Shown one piece after another: positions 41,788-51,130 of a stretch of DNA of 64,000 nt. The position numbers and the translations under genes are program-made. The DNA comes from Pomphorhynchus laevis (lineage: Eukaryota; Acanthocephala; Palaeacanthocephala; Echinorhynchida; Pomphorhynchidae): assembly GCA_012934845.2 (NCBI GenBank), contig WNNJ02001383.1, positions 1-64,000 on the forward strand, read 5' to 3'. The first letter of the stretch is position 1; each line of letters starts with the position of its first letter. A model generated the notes under the pieces. That model had not been told where the DNA came from and did no database searches. It saw nothing but the letters and a program-made list of their open reading frames with translations.

Positions 41788-44074
41788 TTGTAAGAACGGT
41801 AAGCGTATAAGCATAGCCAATGTCTATATTCGGCCAGGAGAAATTCACAAGAACCGTGACCTCCTGGATTAAATATTGGGGAGCGGTTATGACATGTTAC
41901 TTGGTGACTTCAACGACAGAACTGGTCGTTGGATTAATGCAGCACTCCGAAGAGCAAGGATCGGCTATCTTATTCATAAACCACCTTCCCCAACCTTTCA
42001 TTGCTCTACAACAAATTCTCTCCTCGACATATTACTGCTACATAAGATGTGGTTGTTAAAACCCATTTGCACCGAGCAGTCGCGTCAACAACAGACCACC
42101 TCTCATGACCTAATTCGCTGGAGGCTAGAGGACGATACGTTGCTTAGAAGAAGGTTTCACTTTGACCCTATTAGAGTGGCCTTCTTTCAGGCAGCTATCC
42201 AACTCTTCCCCAGAATTGGAATTGAGAGTTTGACCGAATTTAATTCCTACCTCTCATCGCAAGCTACCGCGATCCTTTCGACTACCTATAAAGGTCGAAT
42301 ATACAATCCTACTCCAACAAAGCTCAAGGTCCTAGCTAAAATGTTACACCTTCCCAATCTCTCTGTTTCCGCCAGACATATCCTCTCGAATATATGTTGG
42401 AGCTCTAGATATAGGCTCTAGCTGAGCAGGGATAGGGCAAGCATTGCTCGCCTTAACCCTTCTCAGGCTTCCTTCTGGAAGATATTCAAGAAGGAGAAGT
42501 TTGTTTGCTGGAAGGATAGAGCCTTGGTTTGGATTGGTAGCATAGGCCTTGACAAAGTTTTAGAGGAGTCACTTTCCTTACATAATTATAAAGCCACTCA
42601 ATCTCCCCAACCAATCCCGCCTTGGTGTGACTTCAGGAGTAGGGACTTATCTGTTATAGATATCCTTAACTCCTGGGGACCACTCCCGGGCATCTCCAAA
42701 TCCCACGCGCCACTCACCACTCGTGTCTGTCAGCTTTTGACATACAGTCAGAGAAAGGAGGTCGCCATCACAATGATACTAGCCTCCCCGTCTGACATAG
42801 CGGACATCAACATCAGCCGTCGAGTTTTTTTTACCTAAAAAGAGATTAATCACTTGTCCTAAAGATCTGCGGCCCATCTCGATTCAAAACGCCCTCATAT
42901 CCATCTACGAAAAAGCGCTTGCGCGTAGAATCCGCGTTCATTTATGTAGGCGTAATTTGATCCCACCGAGTTTTCATGGGTTTGTCAAAGGGCGCTCGGT
43001 CCATTCAGCAATTGGTGAAGTGCATCAGTTTTGTCAGGATAATAGTCATCAGCTTGCTGTGGCTGTTTTTCTTGATTTTTCAGCTGCATTTGACCGGATC
43101 TCCATTCCCTTCGTTATCTCCTCTCTCAGGTCCCTCGGGTTGCCTGCGAGAATTGTTAACAGGGTGGAGATATTGCTGTACACCAAGCGGTTCTACTATG
43201 AAGACGACCCTGATGCGCGTCAGTTCTACCCTATTACGGGTGTACCTCAAGGATCCCCACTTTCTCCTATCTTATATCTTGCTGCATCCATTGTTCTATT
43301 CAAGAATTTTAAACGTGATCAACATCTAGTGGTATATGCTGATGATACCACAGCCTTGTTCTCTGGACGCAGGTGCAAAGATGTAATCTCTGACATCAGC
43401 CGTTTCTTTTTAAGATTAAAAGACCAGTTGCCCCCATCCAATCTTATTTTAAACTCCTCTAAATCACAGGTGGTAGTCTTTAATGGCGTTCCTGCCACCA
43501 AAAAGAAACTTAAGAGACTAGCACTCTCCTCCATTTTGCAGCATCAACCACTCCCCATCTTCACGAGTCGAGTAAAATATCTGGGGTTCACCGTTACGGT
43601 GAATTGGTCGGCGAAAGCTGACCTGGATAGACTTAAACGTATCCTGAAGAAAGCTAGGTGGGCTCTGAAACGGGCCCAGCATCTGTCATTGAATGGGATA
43701 ACCCAAGTGCGCCTCTGGGGTACTTGGGCTATCTCGGGATTAGTCTTCTTCTCACGAGGACGTCCCCCAGAACAAAGACTAAGGTTTCTCAAGCTCCTCA
43801 TCTCGAGATTACCAACCATATTCCGCCTTGACTGGACCCTTAGGTGTGTGAGAGACCCCGAATGGTTCAGTCAGAGGGCGGCGCGCTGGTGTGGCCGAGG
43901 GGCTCAGATCCCTCTGGACCTGAGGCCGTGAATATAAGTTGAAGATTTCAAAATACACGTCGTGAACAGCTTCTATTTAAAGTTTTCTTTTGCATGTTTT
44001 TGTTTCTTAAGTTTTTTTATCAGTTATATAGTTATTAATAAAACCCTTACTTACTTACTAATTCCATTTCAACA
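41788..44074 (+). mobile_element. LINE E2 (APE-type, I/R1-like RT), inserted in the 3' UTR of LINE E
   Basis: Endonuclease C-half (MLLGDFNDRTGRWINAALRR), linker with RRRFHFDPIRVAFFQAAI, and a 324-residue RT frame (42957-43931): FHGFVKGRSVHSAIGE, FLDFSAAFDRISI, GVPQGSPLSPILY, LVVYADDTTALFSGRR, VKYLGFTVTVNWSAKAD, RARWALKRAQHLSL. Frame breaks at ~42420 and ~42840 separate it from the endonuclease. The 3' tail is a CTTACTTACTTA simple repeat near 44050. It is the sister of the copy at 23.5-25.9 kb and starts at exactly the same internal point of the endonuclease. Confidence 0.8.
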
Positions 44075-44184
44075 ATTAACTAATTATCTGTGACTTTTGA
44101 TGTTCTTTTTTTGTTTGTTAGTGGTCATATAAGCGTGCATTTTGCACGCATTTGCCACGTTAAATAAATTATTGTATTATTAAA
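44075..44184 (+). mobile_element. LINE E 3' terminus
   Basis: GTGGTCATATAAGCGTGC followed by ATTTTGCACGCATTTGCC and ACGTTAAATAAATT reproduces the 3' end of LINEs A-D, with the hairpin arms GCGTGC/GCACGC kept and the loop changed to ATTTT. This shows that LINE E extends to here and that E2 is nested in its 3' UTR. Confidence 0.8.
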
Positions 44185-44990
44185 GAAAAGAAGAAAGGTT
44201 TATTTGATATTTCGCTAACCTCTGTTAGCATCTTCAGAAAATTACAATGTTTTTTAAAATATACATGCTTATATAAAAAATAAAACGTTTCCCACCATTT
44301 TCTTTGATCAGGTGCTGCTGCTATTAGCGATAAACAGCTGCTTTCACTGTTGTTTGAATCGTTGTGACATTATATAGGGAAATTTTGAAGGTACACCAAA
44401 AGTAATAAAAAAGGTGATTCAAAATAGTTTAGAAACAGGTAAAAACAATAGCAATAATATTTTCATTCAAAATAAATAATTCAAAAAAATAGAAAAATAT
44501 AAAAATAATAATTAAAATTACTAGAAAAATTGAATAAAGTATAAAATTAAAATAGAAAAGATCATTTAAACAAAAAATCGTTTACAACATCTTTACAAAA
44601 TATTTAAAGTTAAGTCGGGTTTATTATTCGGCATAATAATATTGGAGTTTTTATTAATGTAATAGGCCTCAAAAATTTTTATATTCAAACAGTTGGTTTC
44701 TTTTGCTAAAACCACAGTATTATTATAGTCAATATTGTGATCTAAATTTAAACTATGGTCTGCAATCTTAAGAACATCACGTGTCAGAACATTTATGTTT
44801 TTTAAATGTACATGCCTTTATAAAAAAAATCAAAGCGATCGCCGCCATTTTTAGAGCAGATGCTGCTGTTATTACGATAAACAGCTGCTTTCAATGTTAT
44901 TATTAATTTACACCAGAGTGAGCAAAAGCTCGTTACAAGGTGAGTCACAATAGTCACAAAGTTAAAATAAAAAAAGAAAAAAAGGGAAAA
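44185..44990 (-). mobile_element. PLE terminal fragment with repeated ends and GIY-YIG tail
   Basis: At 44203-44246 lies a CTGAAGA...GCGAAATATC core on the minus strand. The segments 44250-44360 and 44805-44920 are diverged direct repeats (TACATGC, GATAAACAGCTGCTTTCA), as expected for the terminal repeats of Penelope elements. Between them, on the minus strand (about 44806-44600), a frame reads VLKIADHSLNLDHNIDYNN, TVVLAKETNCLNIKIFEAYY and INKNSNIIMPNNKPDLTLN, the C-terminal half of a GIY-YIG domain. A dead fragment, with LINE J to its right. Confidence 0.65.
44203..44246 (-). ncRNA. Hammerhead-like core (CTGAAGA / GCGAAATATC family)
   Basis: On the minus strand: CTGAAGA, T, stem GCTAAC-AGAG-GTTAGC (6 bp), GAAA, then TATC. 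The four bases ATAT starting at the last A of GAAA are self-complementary, so stem III could form only between two molecules. Stem I pairing is weak (about three A-U pairs). Likely a degenerate dimer-type hammerhead. Confidence 0.45.
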
Positions 44991-47478
44991 ATGTCATGTA
45001 ATTGTAGTCACAAAGTTCTTCAATTGTCGTTTGAATGCAGTTTTTGATGTGTATGTTACTATGTGAGCAGGTAGATTGTTCCATACAGTGCGCACCCTAT
45101 CTGGTAAACCTCTGCATACAACTCTGATGTGCCGTTTCGCCATGATGTGAAGGCCGTGACCTCTGAGTGTTGATTCCTTGCGGATGGGGAAGATATCTGT
45201 CAAAGGATAATCACGACAGTTTACGGCTGCCCATGTCATAATCAAGTCTGATATTAAGAGAGACTTTTCTATTGATGTAACGCCTAGCAAGTGAATTCTA
45301 CTTTCAAATAGTAAGCCTCTTATCTAGGGAACCAAATGTGTTGCTTTGCGTAGCAACTTTTCAATATTCGTATGCTCAGTTTTTGATTGAGGATGCATGG
45401 CTTGCGATGCATATAACACGTGACTCAGAATCAGCGATTCGTAAAGTGGTTTAAATGATGGAATATCGACTCTGCGAATAGTTCTGCGTAGCATAGCAAG
45501 AATTTGTACACACTTAGTTTTGATTGCAGCTGAGTTGATATTTGTTTTTAGGTCATCTGTTATTATTACTCCTAGGTCCTTGTAAGAGTTGACCACATTT
45601 ATTTGCCTTCCGCTTATTTCATAGTTTTCAATATGTCGCCTGCGTCCAATGTGCATAAGAGCACAATTTTCTGGGTTTATAGTCAGATTCATTGCACCTG
45701 CCCAATGCTGCAGGTTCGATATGTCCAATTGTAGGATGTGCACGTCGTTGTCGTTTTTGATGGCCCGCCAAATTTTAATATCATCTGCATATAGAATACA
45801 GTCAGAAGCTATAAGTGGTATTACGCTATCGATGTAAATATTAAAGAGCGTTGGGCTCAGGACTGAACCTTGTGGAACGCCAGAGTGTAGTTGAATGTTA
45901 GATGAAAACGAGTATCCTATTTTAACCGTAAATGAGCGACTGTATAAGAAGTCAGAAATCCAATGGAGGATGCAAGTGTGCACTTCAATGTCATATAATT
46001 TACCGATAAGGATTGAATGGTATACTCGATCAAACGCTCGTGATAAATTAAAAAAGACAATGTCAACGTCGTCTCCGGTATCTATCGAAGAGGCCCAGCT
46101 GTGTCTCGCGGTGAGTAAGTTTGTCGTAGTGGATCGTAGTTTACGGAAACCATGTTGTTGATTATTCATGATTCCCTTACTGCTGAGGAATGTCTCCAAG
46201 TCAGCAAGCACTATTCGCTCCAAGAGTTTGCAAGATATGCATGTAAGGCTGATTGGACGGTAGTTCGATAAACGTGATTTATTTCCTTTCCTATAGATCG
46301 GGCACACTATTGCGGTTCTCCAGTCATCAGGTAAGGTCGATGTATATAACGAGGCAACAAATAGGCGATGAAGAGGTGTACACACAGTGGTAGCGAGTTC
46401 ACGTAGGACAATTGACGGCATGCCGTCTAACCCAGAGGAATTAGTTCTTGGTAGTCTTCTTTGTTCCGAGAATACATTATTCAGTTGAACGATTTTTAGG
46501 CATTCGTCTAGATTAGCTGAGTCATTATTCCTTTCGAAACGTCCGAACGTTACCTTCTTACTGATTGATGACGGGTTCGCCATTGCAAATTCGTTTGCAA
46601 ATAAATCAGCAATCGATTTTTGGTCTCATACCAAGTTGTCCGCATCGTCCAATACGCATTGTAGTTGAGGTGTCTTTATTTGCTCTGCTTGGTTACAAAC
46701 GAATATAATCGCTTTGGGTAAGATCGAATTTGGGAACATAGATTATTCATGAATGTCCGTTGCTCATTGCGTTTAATTGACGTCGCGTAGTTTCGAGCTT
46801 TTCTGTAAGCCTCGAAAGTGCCGTGCCCAGTTCTGTATTTGTGAAATGCCAAGTTGCGTTTTTTGATTGCCTGTCTTACAGAGTGTACGAGCCACTGAGT
46901 TGCTTGCCTTGGTTTCGTTTTTACGCTCATGGTAGGTGAAAATATGTCAATCAGGTGACGGAGCACATCTCAAAAATCGTTCCATGCCTTGTTTGCGTCT
47001 ACGGAAAATGGATCAAGCCACTGATGATGTGACAAAAGTGCGGCAATAGTGGTGTAGTCAGTTTTGTATACGTTGATTCTGGAAACAGGAGGCACAAGAT
47101 CCTTGACGACGTTTGGAAATGTCAGTTCTATAATTAGCACGAGATGATCACTGGATCCTAAGGGAGGCCTAAAGTGTATGTGTTTGACTTCATTGATGTT
47201 TTTTGAGAGGCACAAGTCCAGAAGTGATGTGGACTCGTTTCTTATTCTCGTGAATTCGTGGACATGTAGCACTAGGTCATGGTCTATGAAATATTCCAAA
47301 AGTAATTTCGACTCAATGTCACAGTTTTCCGTTTGTGAATAATCATTCCAACTTACATGAGGCATATTGAAGTCACCGCAGATTAACAGCCCCTTCCTAT
47401 GCAAGTGACGGTTGATCAAATTCATAATGTCGATAGTTGGTGATCTGATGTTGTTTGAAGTGTGACACGATTTGGGCA
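44991..47478 (-). pseudogene. LINE J (CR1-like), endonuclease C-half to 3' end
   Basis: On the minus strand: LLICGDFNMPHVSWNDYS and GSSDHLVLIIELTFP (endonuclease, 46970-47478), linker NLAFHKYRTGHGTFEAYRKA, RT in one 419-residue frame (45324-46583) with SSGLDGMPSIVLREL, SNYRPISLTCISCKLLERIV, QQHGFRKLRSTTTNLL, LSRAFDRVYHSIL, SGVPQGSVLSPTLFNIYID and ILYADDIKIW, and a C-terminal domain (44994-45290) with VWNNLPAHIVTYTSKTAFKR. Frame breaks near 46600, 46970 and 45310. The N-terminal endonuclease and ORF1 are missing: 5'-truncated at ~47478. TAGTCACAAAGTT occurs just outside and just inside its 3' end. Confidence 0.8.
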
Positions 47479-47548
47479 ACTTTTGAAGGTACACAAAACG
47501 CAATAAAAAAGGATGATTCAAAATAGTTTAGACACAAAACAAAAAAAT
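47479..47548 (-). mobile_element. PLE end fragment (left of the foldback)
   Basis: GAAGGTACAC, AATAAAAAAGG and GATTCAAAATAGTTTAGA match 44390-44440, part of the PLE debris left of LINE J. It continues at 48365 after the foldback insertion. Confidence 0.55.
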
Positions 47549-48338
47549 AACATATTAAATCGACAAGCCTTTCCCAGCAAAAAGAAATTAAAAATGTCTT
47601 TAATATTTCGATTCCTAGCCGGAAACTTTCAAGAAGAATAATTGTAAGTAGTTATACTTAAAATTGTTTATACCAGTGAATTTTTACACTGGTATAAACA
47701 TTTTTGATTATAACTACTTACAATTATTCTTCTTGAAAGCAGCCACTGGAGTCTTGTGCGACAAACTCATGCCAGACAGACTCAAATCGAAATTTTACAG
47801 AAGCGTAATACGACCTGTAGCAATGTACGGTGCTGAGTGCTGGGCAATAACATCAGAAGCAGAACGTAAGCTTGGATGGATGATAACGAAAATGCAAAGG
47901 TGGATCGCGGGAAAACTCGCCAAGACCATATTTGTAACGAAGACGTGCGCAAGCGATTTGGCGCAGCACCCATAGAAGACAAGCTGAGAAAATCAAGGCT
48001 GAGATGGTATGGACATGCACTAAGGGCAGACGTGAACACACTGGCGCAGGTACCACTTTAAATCGAGGTCGACGGAAAGAGACCAAGATGCAGATCACAG
48101 AAAAGATGGATGGATACCCTACTGAATGATATGAAAATGGTCGGACTAACGCCCGAAGACGCAGCGGATGGGGCATTTTGGCACCAGCGAAGGTGGCAAG
48201 TAAACCCCGCCAAACGGGATAAACGTCAAGAAGAAGACAATTATTCTTCTTGAAAATGTTCCCGGCTTGGAATCGAAATATTGAAGAAATGTTTAATTTC
48301 TTCTTGCTGGAAAAAGAGTTTTGATTTAATATGGAATA
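47549..48338. mobile_element. Foldback (MITE-like) element split by an RTE 3' end
   Basis: The left arm from ATATTAAATC (47550) through AATATTTCGATTCCTAGCCGG, CTTTCAAGAAGAATAATTG and GTAAGTAGTTATA to ACCAGTG is mirrored by ACACTGGT ... TATAACTACTTACAATTATTC. After the RTE piece it continues with TTCTTGAAAATGTTCCCGGC back to GATTTAATAT at 48335. Removing the RTE gives a ~270-bp near-palindrome with ~130-base arms. No transposase. Arm identity is high, but not perfect. The outer target duplication could not be settled. Confidence 0.65.
47739..48237 (+). pseudogene. RTE LINE 3' end inserted with an 18-bp target-site duplication
   Basis: CAATTATTCTTCTTGAAA flanks it exactly (47721-47738 and 48238-48255). 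Within: ATGVLCDKLMPDRLKSKFYR, PVAMYGAECWAIT, then in a shifted frame LRWYGHALRADVN, EVDGKRPRCRSQKRWMD and FWHQRRWQVNPAKRDKRQEE, the complete C-terminal end of RTE ORF2 including the WYGH block missing from the copy at 20.4-22.7 kb. It ends in an AAGAAGAAGA simple tail. Two frame breaks. A standard 5'-truncated RTE insertion. Confidence 0.85.
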
Positions 48339-48705
48339 TGTACCCCAGCGGGTCTTGTCCAGACTCAAAAATAATAATCATAATATGTTAATTCAAAATA
48401 AATAATTTGAAAAAATTAAAAAATATTAAAAATAATAATTAAAATTACTAGAAAAATTAAATAAAGTATAAAAATAAAAATAGAAAAGATTATCTAAACA
48501 AAATAATCGTTTACAACATATTTATAAAATATTTAACGTTACATCAGGTTTATTATTCGGTATAATAATATTGGAGTTTTTATGAATGTAATAAGCCTCA
48601 AGAATTTTTCCATTTAAACAATTGGTTTCTTTTGCTAAAATAAGAATATCATTGTAGTAAATATTGTGATCTAAATTTGAAAATTGTAATATTTACATAT
48701 CTAAA
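48339..48705 (-). pseudogene. PLE GIY-YIG C-terminal fragment, second copy
   Basis: From 48365 it matches 44450-44790 closely (AAATTACTAGAAAAATT, GTTTACAACAT, GGTTTATTATTCGG, AATTGGTTTCTTTTGC). The minus strand again encodes the NLDHNIY-type end of a GIY-YIG domain with more stops. The fragment is cut at ~48705 near a short piece of the foldback family (CTGATCTAGCTCCAATAATT, 48720-48740). Confidence 0.6.
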
Positions 48706-48949
48706 ATATGCTAATAATATGCTGATCTAGCTCCAATAATTCTGTACATAGATAATTGTGAACCATATTTAATTACGCATATGTATGGATGGAAATATGC
48801 AATACATATATAGAAGTTTTCCAAAAACGAATTATTTTAACGCAACAAGAATGAATAATTTAGATAAAACAGTTTCGGTGGATATAACATATGAAAACAA
48901 GAAAAACATTATTTTTCAAAAAATAATCATCGATCTAAACACTTTCTTC
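48706..48949. other. 3' flank of the prefoldin-like gene
   Basis: AT-rich. It would hold the 3' untranslated region of the minus-strand gene; no canonical AATAAA was seen in the first 60 bases after its stop. The overlapping plus-strand frame at 48785-48997 has no recognisable motif. Confidence 0.35.
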
Positions 48950-49351
48950 CTATTGATTGGAGTTACTTTGATGTTTACGCTCAATCATTTCTTTTAATCT
49001 CTGTTTAGAAGTATCGTATCCCTTTTGAATATTTTCCCGTTGCTGATCAGCTTTTGTGATTATGTTCTGTACCTCCTGTTTAGATGTATGACAACATTCT
49101 AGCATCTTATCTTTGCTTCCCTTTACAAACACTCTACCAACAACTTCATAAATGTCCTCGTCTTCAGGGCGTCCAGAAATATCAGTAACTAACTTGTTCC
49201 AAACATCGATATCCTTTGATTTTGAATGAATCAGTGCATTGCACATTTCAAGATCATGTTTTGTCTGATTCAGCTTTGCTTGCAAATCCTTAAAAGCCTG
49301 CGATATTTCAGGATCAGAAATTATACCTGCTTTTGAACTAGCTGGCGGCAT
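48950..49351 (-). CDS. PFDN1: Prefoldin subunit 1-like protein (133 aa)
   Basis: Intact ATG-to-stop frame. It resembles prefoldin subunit 1, a beta subunit of the hexameric cytosolic chaperone that hands unfolded actin and tubulin to the CCT chaperonin. Seen: a SQAFKDLQAKLNQTKHDLEM start (residues ~14-33) like the family's AF-ELQAK coiled coil; a central DEDIYEVVGRVFVKGSKDKM hairpin region (~63-82), matching the YEGVGRMF--SK signature; and a second coiled coil, QQRENIQKGYDTSKQRLKEM. The length suits the family (~120-130 aa). It has no intron, so it may be a single-exon gene or a retrocopy; no poly(A) or duplication marks a retrocopy. The only likely host gene here, hemmed in by PLE debris. 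Confidence 0.75.
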   Translation of the reverse strand: MPPASSKAGIISDPEISQAFKDLQAKLNQTKHDLEMCNALIHSKSKDIDVWNKLVTDISGRPEDEDIYEVVGRVFVKGSKDKMLECCHTSKQEVQNIITKADQQRENIQKGYDTSKQRLKEMIERKHQSNSNQ

Positions 49352-49489
49352 CGATTTAAAGTAGATTTATATAAATATTCTAAAAAGGAACGGAATTTAT
49401 TCCCAATGTTTTATCACTCCTACTTAAATAAAAATTATTAAAAAATAAATTAAATATATATATTGGATATTTATGGTATTGACCATAAA
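49352..49489. other. Short intergenic / possible promoter region
   Basis: AT-rich sequence upstream of the prefoldin-like gene; TATAAATA lies near 49366 on the plus strand, but no promoter element can be claimed. Confidence 0.3.
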
Positions 49490-50161
49490 TACGATTGTAA
49501 TGACCATACTCAATACTCATTTGTGCTCTTAGCTATCGAGAAACTTGAAGCATTTGGTCCTTCGGCCACCATGGTCTTCCAGGATTTGGGAAAGAGGCTA
49601 AGTCGGGTCACTGCAGACTAGCGCGCAGGTTCATTCCTCATACAGCGTCTAAGCGCTGCTGTTCAAAGGGGCAATGCGGCATTTATGCTGGAGGCGATCA
49701 TTGCGGCGTCCCTTGCACAGGCAGAAGGGGAAGTTCACGATACAGGCGAACAAGGAATGTTGTACGATAATGACCAGGGCCGATTAGATGAAGACGTCAT
49801 GGATGGAGCGGAAGATATTTTCTTGATGAAATCGACTGAGAATGGCGTCGATGCGATGTCAAGAGAAACGACAGCTAGATGAGCAGAGGAAAGAGTTGAA
49901 GACTAGAATGTTATCATCGACGGAACTAGTGAAATTGTCTCAGTTGTAAGTGACGTGCAAGAACAATCATTAGAGGCAATACAGAATTACACAGACGAGA
50001 ATGTAGATATGGAAGCGGATGAAAAAGAGAAAGCAAACGAAGAAGAATCCGATGATGAAACTTCGCTAGAAGAAGACGAGAACAGTGAGGATACAACAAC
50101 TGATGATAGTGCAGAGGGCGATAAAATCGAGACAGCCGACCCGGTTGAAAAGGTCGATTAA
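49490..50161 (+). pseudogene. Retroelement C-terminal fragment with acidic tail (uncertain)
   Basis: Frames read FVLLAIEKLEAFGPSATMVF, LGKRLSRVTAD (stop) RAGSFLIQRLSAAVQRGN AAFMLEA, which I associate with the last domain of some invertebrate RT-bearing elements (LG+R(L/I)S..T.D.R...FL.QR.S.A.QR.N). Then come a long acidic stretch and, after a stop at 49880, DADEKEKANEEESDDETS-like sequence ending DPVEKVD at 50161. The GC content is higher than the surroundings. Two or three stops, so dead. The parent family is unnamed and no RT is nearby. Confidence 0.4.
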
Positions 50162-50329
50162 TTTGAAAATATTGTGTTTGTAACTTGCATTTCTTTTAAA
50201 ACCATTACATTTTATGGTATTAATTTTTAGATATTTATTAAATTTCAAGAAATATATTTATTTAATTCCAAATAAATATACATTGTTTGATATTTATTTA
50301 AATATTTATTTTGTGACTTTAACATAAAC
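50162..50329. other. No feature seen
   Basis: AT-rich spacer before a run of PLE 3' ends. Confidence 0.3.
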
Positions 50330-50870
50330 ATGTTAGTCAGATCAGCTAAGTGAGACTAAGTATTTCATACTATATAGAAATTAAAAATAAATAATAATGC
50401 ATAATTATATAAGATTTTAGTCAATTTATATAAAGTTAAAATTGAAAATTAAAATCAAAAAAATATAAATTGACTAATAAATAATATATGATGTGTCCGA
50501 ATAAGGAATAGTGCTCACCAGGAGGAACTATAAATTATTAGGTATCGGCCTTTATTCCTTAACCAACATAATATCGGGCCCAAATACATGTTAATGGTGT
50601 ATTTATTTCCTCTGATGAAATTTGATGTATCATATTCTAATACAAATTATATTTATTATTCATCCATAAATAATTTCGCTTAATAGTTTAAATTTATTTT
50701 TAATAATATTTTGTTGATATATATACGATTTGCCGATTTTATAGTAACCTAGTTTAAAATATGTATCTATTAAATTATTTAAATGATATTGAAGAAAACC
50801 AATAATATTACATATTATGGAAATTCTTATTTCGTTATTGATTTTAATAAATTTTTATGAATGAACTAAA
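50330..50870 (-). mobile_element. Naiad-like PLE, 3' end fragment
   Basis: On the minus strand it reads from the thumb region (CATATTATTGGTTTTCTTCA, 50793-50812, matching 40642-40662) through TTATGGATGAATAATAAATA and GAGGAAATAAATACACCATTA to GGCCGATACC, and a 3' AT-rich tail. Same order as 40640-41180. More diverged than the neighbouring copy; the GAAAC of the 3' motif is GATAC here. Confidence 0.65.
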
Positions 50871-51067
50871 TAATAGGCTATGCTTTAGAATAAGGTTTAA
50901 AGATCATTTGGAGTAACTGTTATGTGATAGGTTTCGGCCCTTATTTCTTGATTCAACATAGTAGCAGGGCCAAATGCATGTTAAGGACGTATTTCCCCGG
51001 ATGAAATTTGATTATATAGTATCTTATTCTAATACAAAGTATATTATTTATTATATTATATTATATT
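50871..51067 (-). mobile_element. Naiad-like PLE, 3' end (part left of LINE H)
   Basis: GGTTTCGGCCCTTATT and CATAGTAGCAGGGCCAAATGC are the complement of the PLE 3' block at 40880-40925, with GGCCGAAAC intact. It ends at ATACTTTG/TATTATTTATT, exactly where LINE H begins; the same copy continues at 55305 on the far side of LINE H. Confidence 0.7.
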
Positions 51068-51130
51068 ATTATTATCAAGTTCAGACTTAGCCATAAGGCT
51101 TTAAGCCGATCACACAATACAGAAAAAAGA
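51068..51130 (-). terminator. LINE H 3' untranslated tail
   Basis: On the minus strand the stop is followed by GGCTTAAAGCCTTATGGCTAAG and a (ATAAT)n-type simple repeat. The CCTTATGG block is shared with the 3' ends of LINEs F (15520) and G (58900), and is probably the RT recognition end. Confidence 0.6.

Noticed and set aside
47549-48338. Foldback as a DNA transposon carrying an RTE-derived gene
   Set aside because: The RTE piece is flanked by its own exact 18-bp duplication, so it is a later insertion, and its frames are broken.
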